From positions 1 through 8,775 of the forward strand of contig JAEOUK010000432.1 in NCBI GenBank assembly GCA_016839385.1: 8,775 nucleotides of DNA, written 5' to 3'. Both the position numbers and the translations under genes were made by a program. This stretch comes from Promethearchaeota archaeon. Its GTDB lineage: Archaea; Asgardarchaeota; Lokiarchaeia; Sigynarchaeales; MK-D1. The stretch's first letter is position 1; the number at the start of each line of letters is the position of its first letter. Positions 6,689 to 8,775 of the stretch are shown here, piece after piece. Under the pieces are notes generated by a model. It made no database searches, was not told the origin of the DNA, and saw only the letters and a list, made by a program, of their open reading frames with translations.

Positions 6689-6916
6689 GTTGTGTTTGCC
6701 TTAACACGAGATTAGAATGAAGACTAATTTGCAAATCCTTTCGTGGATCCATTTGATCTTGTTTGCAATTCAACTATATTAGAGTATCATTGTGAAAATT
6801 TTGGTTTTTTATGTTTGAATTGGAGTTTCATTTCTGTTGGAAATCAGGAGTTTTTGGTTGGGAATATGTAATTCTACAATATCCACAGTATATTGTTCTT
6901 TTAACTAATTTTTGAT
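6689..6916. other. Intergenic stretch with no recognised gene
   Basis: This A/T-rich stretch lies between the surface protein promoter and the stop codon of the small membrane protein. I found no convincing open frame, RNA gene or terminator hairpin. It holds one arm of the 9-base inverted repeat (6746-6754) and an 8-base CAATTCAA/TTGAATTG pair (6766-6773, 6815-6822) that may be chance. Confidence 0.5.
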
Positions 6917-7369
6917 TCAAAGGAAAACGATGAGTAATGTGATAATTACTGCACCAAGTGTAATACCCAAGCATCCCCATATTAGCTGTTTTTTTGAATC
7001 CTTTTTTGATACAGTTCGAGTATTTACAACTACGCCTGCAGAATTGACTTCATGCACAATTGTTGGAGGACCGGAACGCGTCTCTTGAGATATATAGCTA
7101 GATCTTTCTGAAACGCTTAACTTATACTTATTTTTACCCCAACTCGTCAGTAAATATACTGCTGTGTAATTATGATCCGGATCGTGTTCTACTAATTCCA
7201 CTGAACCTTCATCTATAAGAACTTGGAGCCCTTCAGAATATTTTGAATCACTGATCTCATTTAGACGGAGAAAAACTCCGTTTTTCAAACGATATGGTTC
7301 ACCTTTGCCGTTAGCATATGATGCTAACTCTGTTACTATTGCAGTTTTTATTTCTTCTATTTCTGGCAT
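6917..7369 (-). CDS. Small tail-anchored membrane protein with possible winged-helix domain
   Basis: I do not recognise a named family. The first 85 or so of 150 residues look like a winged helix: a helix (about 4-19), a segment ending in a serine-rich turn and helix (D41-S-K-Y-S-E-G-L-Q-V-L, 41-51), then a strand pair with a charged turn (E57-L-V-E-H-D and Y71-L-L-T). A polar linker (86-126) follows, and a single hydrophobic helix at 128-150 closes the protein with no residue after it. There is no signal peptide, so the N-terminal domain should face the cytoplasm. It could be a membrane-tethered regulator or a protein-binding adaptor. A TATA box 29-38 bases upstream and the lack of an SD suggest a leaderless transcript. 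It sits between the surface protein and sulfur-carrier genes on the same strand but has its own promoter. The gene call is good; the winged-helix call is tentative. Confidence 0.75.
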   Translation of the reverse strand: MPEIEEIKTAIVTELASYANGKGEPYRLKNGVFLRLNEISDSKYSEGLQVLIDEGSVELVEHDPDHNYTAVYLLTSWGKNKYKLSVSERSSYISQETRSGPPTIVHEVNSAGVVVNTRTVSKKDSKKQLIWGCLGITLGAVIITLLIVFL

Positions 7370-7397
7370 TTCAATCAGAGAATAGTTGGGATTACCA

Positions 7398-7407
7398 TTT
7401 ATATAAT
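7398..7407 (-). promoter_or_regulatory. Archaeal TATA box for the small membrane protein gene
   Basis: The minus strand reads ATTATATAAA, 29-38 bases before ATG 7369. Initiation about 25 bases from its centre leaves only a few leader bases, so translation is probably leaderless. This shows the gene need not be part of the upstream sulfur operon. Confidence 0.65.
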
Positions 7408-7556
7408 TTTATTCCAAACTGAAAATAGACTACTTGAACTGGATTTCAGATTTTGGAATGAATGGTTCTAGAAATTAGATCAAAAATTTGGAAAATGCAA
7501 AAATCCTATCATAATTTAAGAATAGCAAATTACAGACAAGGAGATAAACGGGATTA

Positions 7557-7820
7557 CTATATTCTTCTAATTAATATAATCCATTTTTTTTTCTGAGATG
7601 CGATTTCTTTTATTTCGATTGTCTCACCAAGATTTTGCTGTTTAGCATTTTTGGGAATGGAGTTAATTGCAGCAGGAAAATCCAATGTAACCTCTAATAT
7701 CTCACCTGGATTCATGTCTTCCAAGCTTAATTTTGTGTAAACGTATGTCATAGGGCATACTCTACCTTGAATATCTAATTTTTTTGTGATTTCATACTTT
7801 GTATTTTCATTCTTCCGCAC
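7557..7820 (-). CDS. TusA/SirA-family sulfur carrier protein
   Basis: This 87-residue protein matches the TusA fold in length and order: strand K14-L-D-I-Q-G-R, the active-site loop C22-P-M-T25 at the start of a helix (Y26-V-Y-T-K-L), the G39-E-I-L-E-V strand, a D-F-P-A-A turn, a helix with I55-P-K-N-A-K, and a last strand. In the family the cysteine carries a persulfide. The usual C-P-x-P is C-P-M-T here, a variant I recall from anaerobes, where such genes often sit beside HesA/MoeB/ThiF genes. The start is GTG (7818-7820), supported by GAGGG 6 bases upstream (7827-7831); no in-frame ATG lies near. It overlaps the E1-like gene by 14 bases, so the two are probably translationally coupled. It likely passes sulfur to or from the E1 pathway in the cytoplasm. 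The final acceptor is unknown. Confidence 0.9.
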   Translation of the reverse strand: MRKNENTKYEITKKLDIQGRVCPMTYVYTKLSLEDMNPGEILEVTLDFPAAINSIPKNAKQQNLGETIEIKEIASQKKKWIILIRRI

Positions 7821-8625
7821 AATTATCCCTCTTGGTAAAATCTTGTATTTTCACTAAATCGCGTGTATTGTCGCCGCAAGCACAACAATTGGAATTTCTT
7901 TTTACTTCAATCTTGTGAAAATCGGTTTTAAGAAAATCTACAAAGAGAATTTTGTTTGTAAGTAATTCCCCAATAGTGAGGAGATATTTGATTGCTTCAT
8001 TTGCCTGAAGAGCACCAACGACTCCAGATACCGGTCCAATTATTCCAGCTTGTGAACATGACATAATGTTTGAATCATCGTGAATATCTCCAAAAACACA
8101 ACGATAACATGCAGATTGTTCTTCAGGTACAACTGTTATTATTTGACCATTGAATCGCAATACACCAGCTATAGAAAATGGTATATTTAAGGATATACAA
8201 GCATCATTCACTAATGTTTTTGTAGCGAGATTATCAGATCCTTCTATAACAAAATCAGATCCTTTAATACTGCTTTTAATATTGATAGGTGAGAGTTGCG
8301 TGTTTATAACTTCTATATTCACATCAGGATTAAGATCATGAAGTTTTTCGTACGCACTTTCAACTTTTTGACGTTTAATGTCTGAGGTGAAATGCAGAAT
8401 TTGCCTATGAAGATTGGAAATATCGACTACATCAAAATCTATGATTCGAAGATTTTCAATTCCTGCACCAACTAAATATTGCGCAGCTGGACATCCAAGA
8501 CCCCCCATTCCCACAATAGCTACCGTGGATTCCAAAAGTTTCTTTTGTCCGATCCCACCAATTTCTTTTAATATTATTTGTCTTGAATAGCGTTCAATCT
8601 GATTTTCTGTTAATTCCATTTCCAT
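7807..8625 (-). CDS. ThiF/MoeB/HesA-family E1-like adenylyltransferase
   Basis: This family adenylates the C-terminal glycine of a ubiquitin-like sulfur carrier (ThiS, MoaD or a SAMP-type protein) with ATP, ready for thiocarboxylation. The 272-residue protein shows the family opening E11-R-Y-S-R15-Q, the ATP loop G39-M-G-G-L-G-C45, acidic D63 and D65, N71-L-H-R74-Q75, K87, and D131 in E-G-S-D-N. Zinc ligands are C173-x-x-C176 and C247-x-x-C250; an extra C248 sits between the latter pair. C190 before A-G-I-I-G-P matches the conserved cysteine linked to sulfur transfer in ThiF-type enzymes. Length fits MoeB/ThiF; no C-terminal rhodanese is present, and the TusA-like protein from the overlapping gene may supply sulfur instead. 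ATG 8623-8625 lies only 3 bases after AAGGG, while the in-frame ATG at 8617-8619 has the better 9-base spacing, so the true start may be two codons later. Which of thiF, moeB or hesA it is cannot be decided. Confidence 0.94.
   Translation of the reverse strand: MEMELTENQIERYSRQIILKEIGGIGQKKLLESTVAIVGMGGLGCPAAQYLVGAGIENLRIIDFDVVDISNLHRQILHFTSDIKRQKVESAYEKLHDLNPDVNIEVINTQLSPINIKSSIKGSDFVIEGSDNLATKTLVNDACISLNIPFSIAGVLRFNGQIITVVPEEQSACYRCVFGDIHDDSNIMSCSQAGIIGPVSGVVGALQANEAIKYLLTIGELLTNKILFVDFLKTDFHKIEVKRNSNCCACGDNTRDLVKIQDFTKRDNCAEE
7827..7831 (-). promoter_or_regulatory. Ribosome binding site deciding the GTG start of the TusA-like gene
   Basis: GAGGG on the minus strand lies 6 bases before GTG 7820, inside the end of the E1-like coding sequence. 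It supports the non-ATG start and separate initiation within the operon. Confidence 0.6.
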
Positions 8626-8637
8626 ATTCCCTTGTTT

Positions 8638-8775
8638 TCATATAGTCAGAGTATAATGATGCAGTTCTGGATGAATCTCTTTTATAAATTGAAAGTCACA
8701 AAACTCGTCTACCTTTATATTTTTTTTAATATACCCCAACTCATGAAGAACCTTGATGAAAAACTGTGTAGAATG
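8638..8775 (-). CDS. C-terminal end of an unidentified gene upstream of the E1-like gene
   Basis: An open frame enters from the right edge and ends at TGA 8638-8640, 12 bases before the E1-like start, giving the last 45 residues of a protein. The tail contains F-I-K-V-L-H-E-L-G-Y-I-K-K, then V22-D-E-F and F30-I-K-E-I-H-P-E-L. It resembles loosely the ends of ABC transporter substrate-binding proteins (NMT1/SsuA type), which would suit a sulfur-uptake operon, but the piece is too short to assign. Same strand and tight spacing indicate one operon with the E1-like and TusA-like genes. The reading frame is a good but not certain call. Confidence 0.6.
   Translation of the reverse strand, partial: HSTQFFIKVLHELGYIKKNIKVDEFCDFQFIKEIHPELHHYTLTI

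Noticed and set aside
6766..6822. CAATTCAA / TTGAATTG inverted repeat in the intergenic stretch
   Set aside because: The arms are only 8 A/T-rich bases with a 41-base loop and no T-run or promoter nearby, so chance is the simplest explanation.
7537..7549. Plus-strand SD-like AAGGAGATAAACG
   Set aside because: No start codon with an open frame follows at a suitable distance on that strand; a stop soon closes the frame.
8150..8341. Plus-strand open frame of 63 codons inside the E1-like gene
   Set aside because: It is antisense to a well-conserved enzyme gene and has no domain or ribosome site of note.

Overview
The window most likely comes from an archaeon, probably an Asgard (Loki/Thor/Heimdall-type) lineage. 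The evidence for an archaeon is seen directly: canonical archaeal TATA boxes sit 25-40 bases before several starts, some starts lack a Shine-Dalgarno (SD) sequence and look leaderless, T-run terminator candidates occur, and one surface protein ends in a P-G-F plus helix plus basic-residue tail of the archaeosortase-substrate kind. The Asgard assignment is inference: the many Ig-repeat surface proteins and low G+C fit, but no marker gene is present.

Layout. Positions 1-551 (minus) hold the 5' part of a TTG-started lipoprotein with beta-propeller-like repeats, cut by the window edge. It diverges from a 412-residue DHA1-type major facilitator exporter (693-1931, plus). Next is an unrecognised, heavily sequon-bearing membrane protein with two terminal helices (2056-3099, plus) behind a clear TATA box. 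It converges, 24 bases apart, with a GNAT acetyltransferase (3124-3609, minus).

The centrepiece is a 987-residue secreted protein (3680-6643, minus). It carries three tandem copies of a domain resembling the phage tail-fibre tip (Collar-type), then five Ig-like repeats of about 95 residues, then a C-terminal membrane anchor. Each Collar-like copy has four H-x-H motifs in the same order and nearly the same spacing. In phage fibres, H-x-H motifs from three separate chains bind metal along a trimer axis; here one chain holds all three copies, suggesting an intramolecular pseudo-trimer with up to four metal sites on an Ig stalk. This is the most novel item in the window.

Downstream is a small tail-anchored protein with a possible winged-helix domain (6917-7369, minus), followed by a tight sulfur-transfer operon read leftwards. 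It runs from the C-terminus of a gene cut by the right edge (8638-8775), through a ThiF/MoeB/HesA-like E1 adenylyltransferase (7807-8625), to a TusA-like sulfur carrier (7557-7820) that overlaps it by 14 bases. The E1 and the carrier probably cooperate in sulfur activation and delivery (cysteine, thiamin, molybdopterin or tRNA thiolation); no ubiquitin-like partner (ThiS/MoaD/SAMP) lies in the window. No RNA genes, CRISPR arrays, transposons or phage structural operons were seen.
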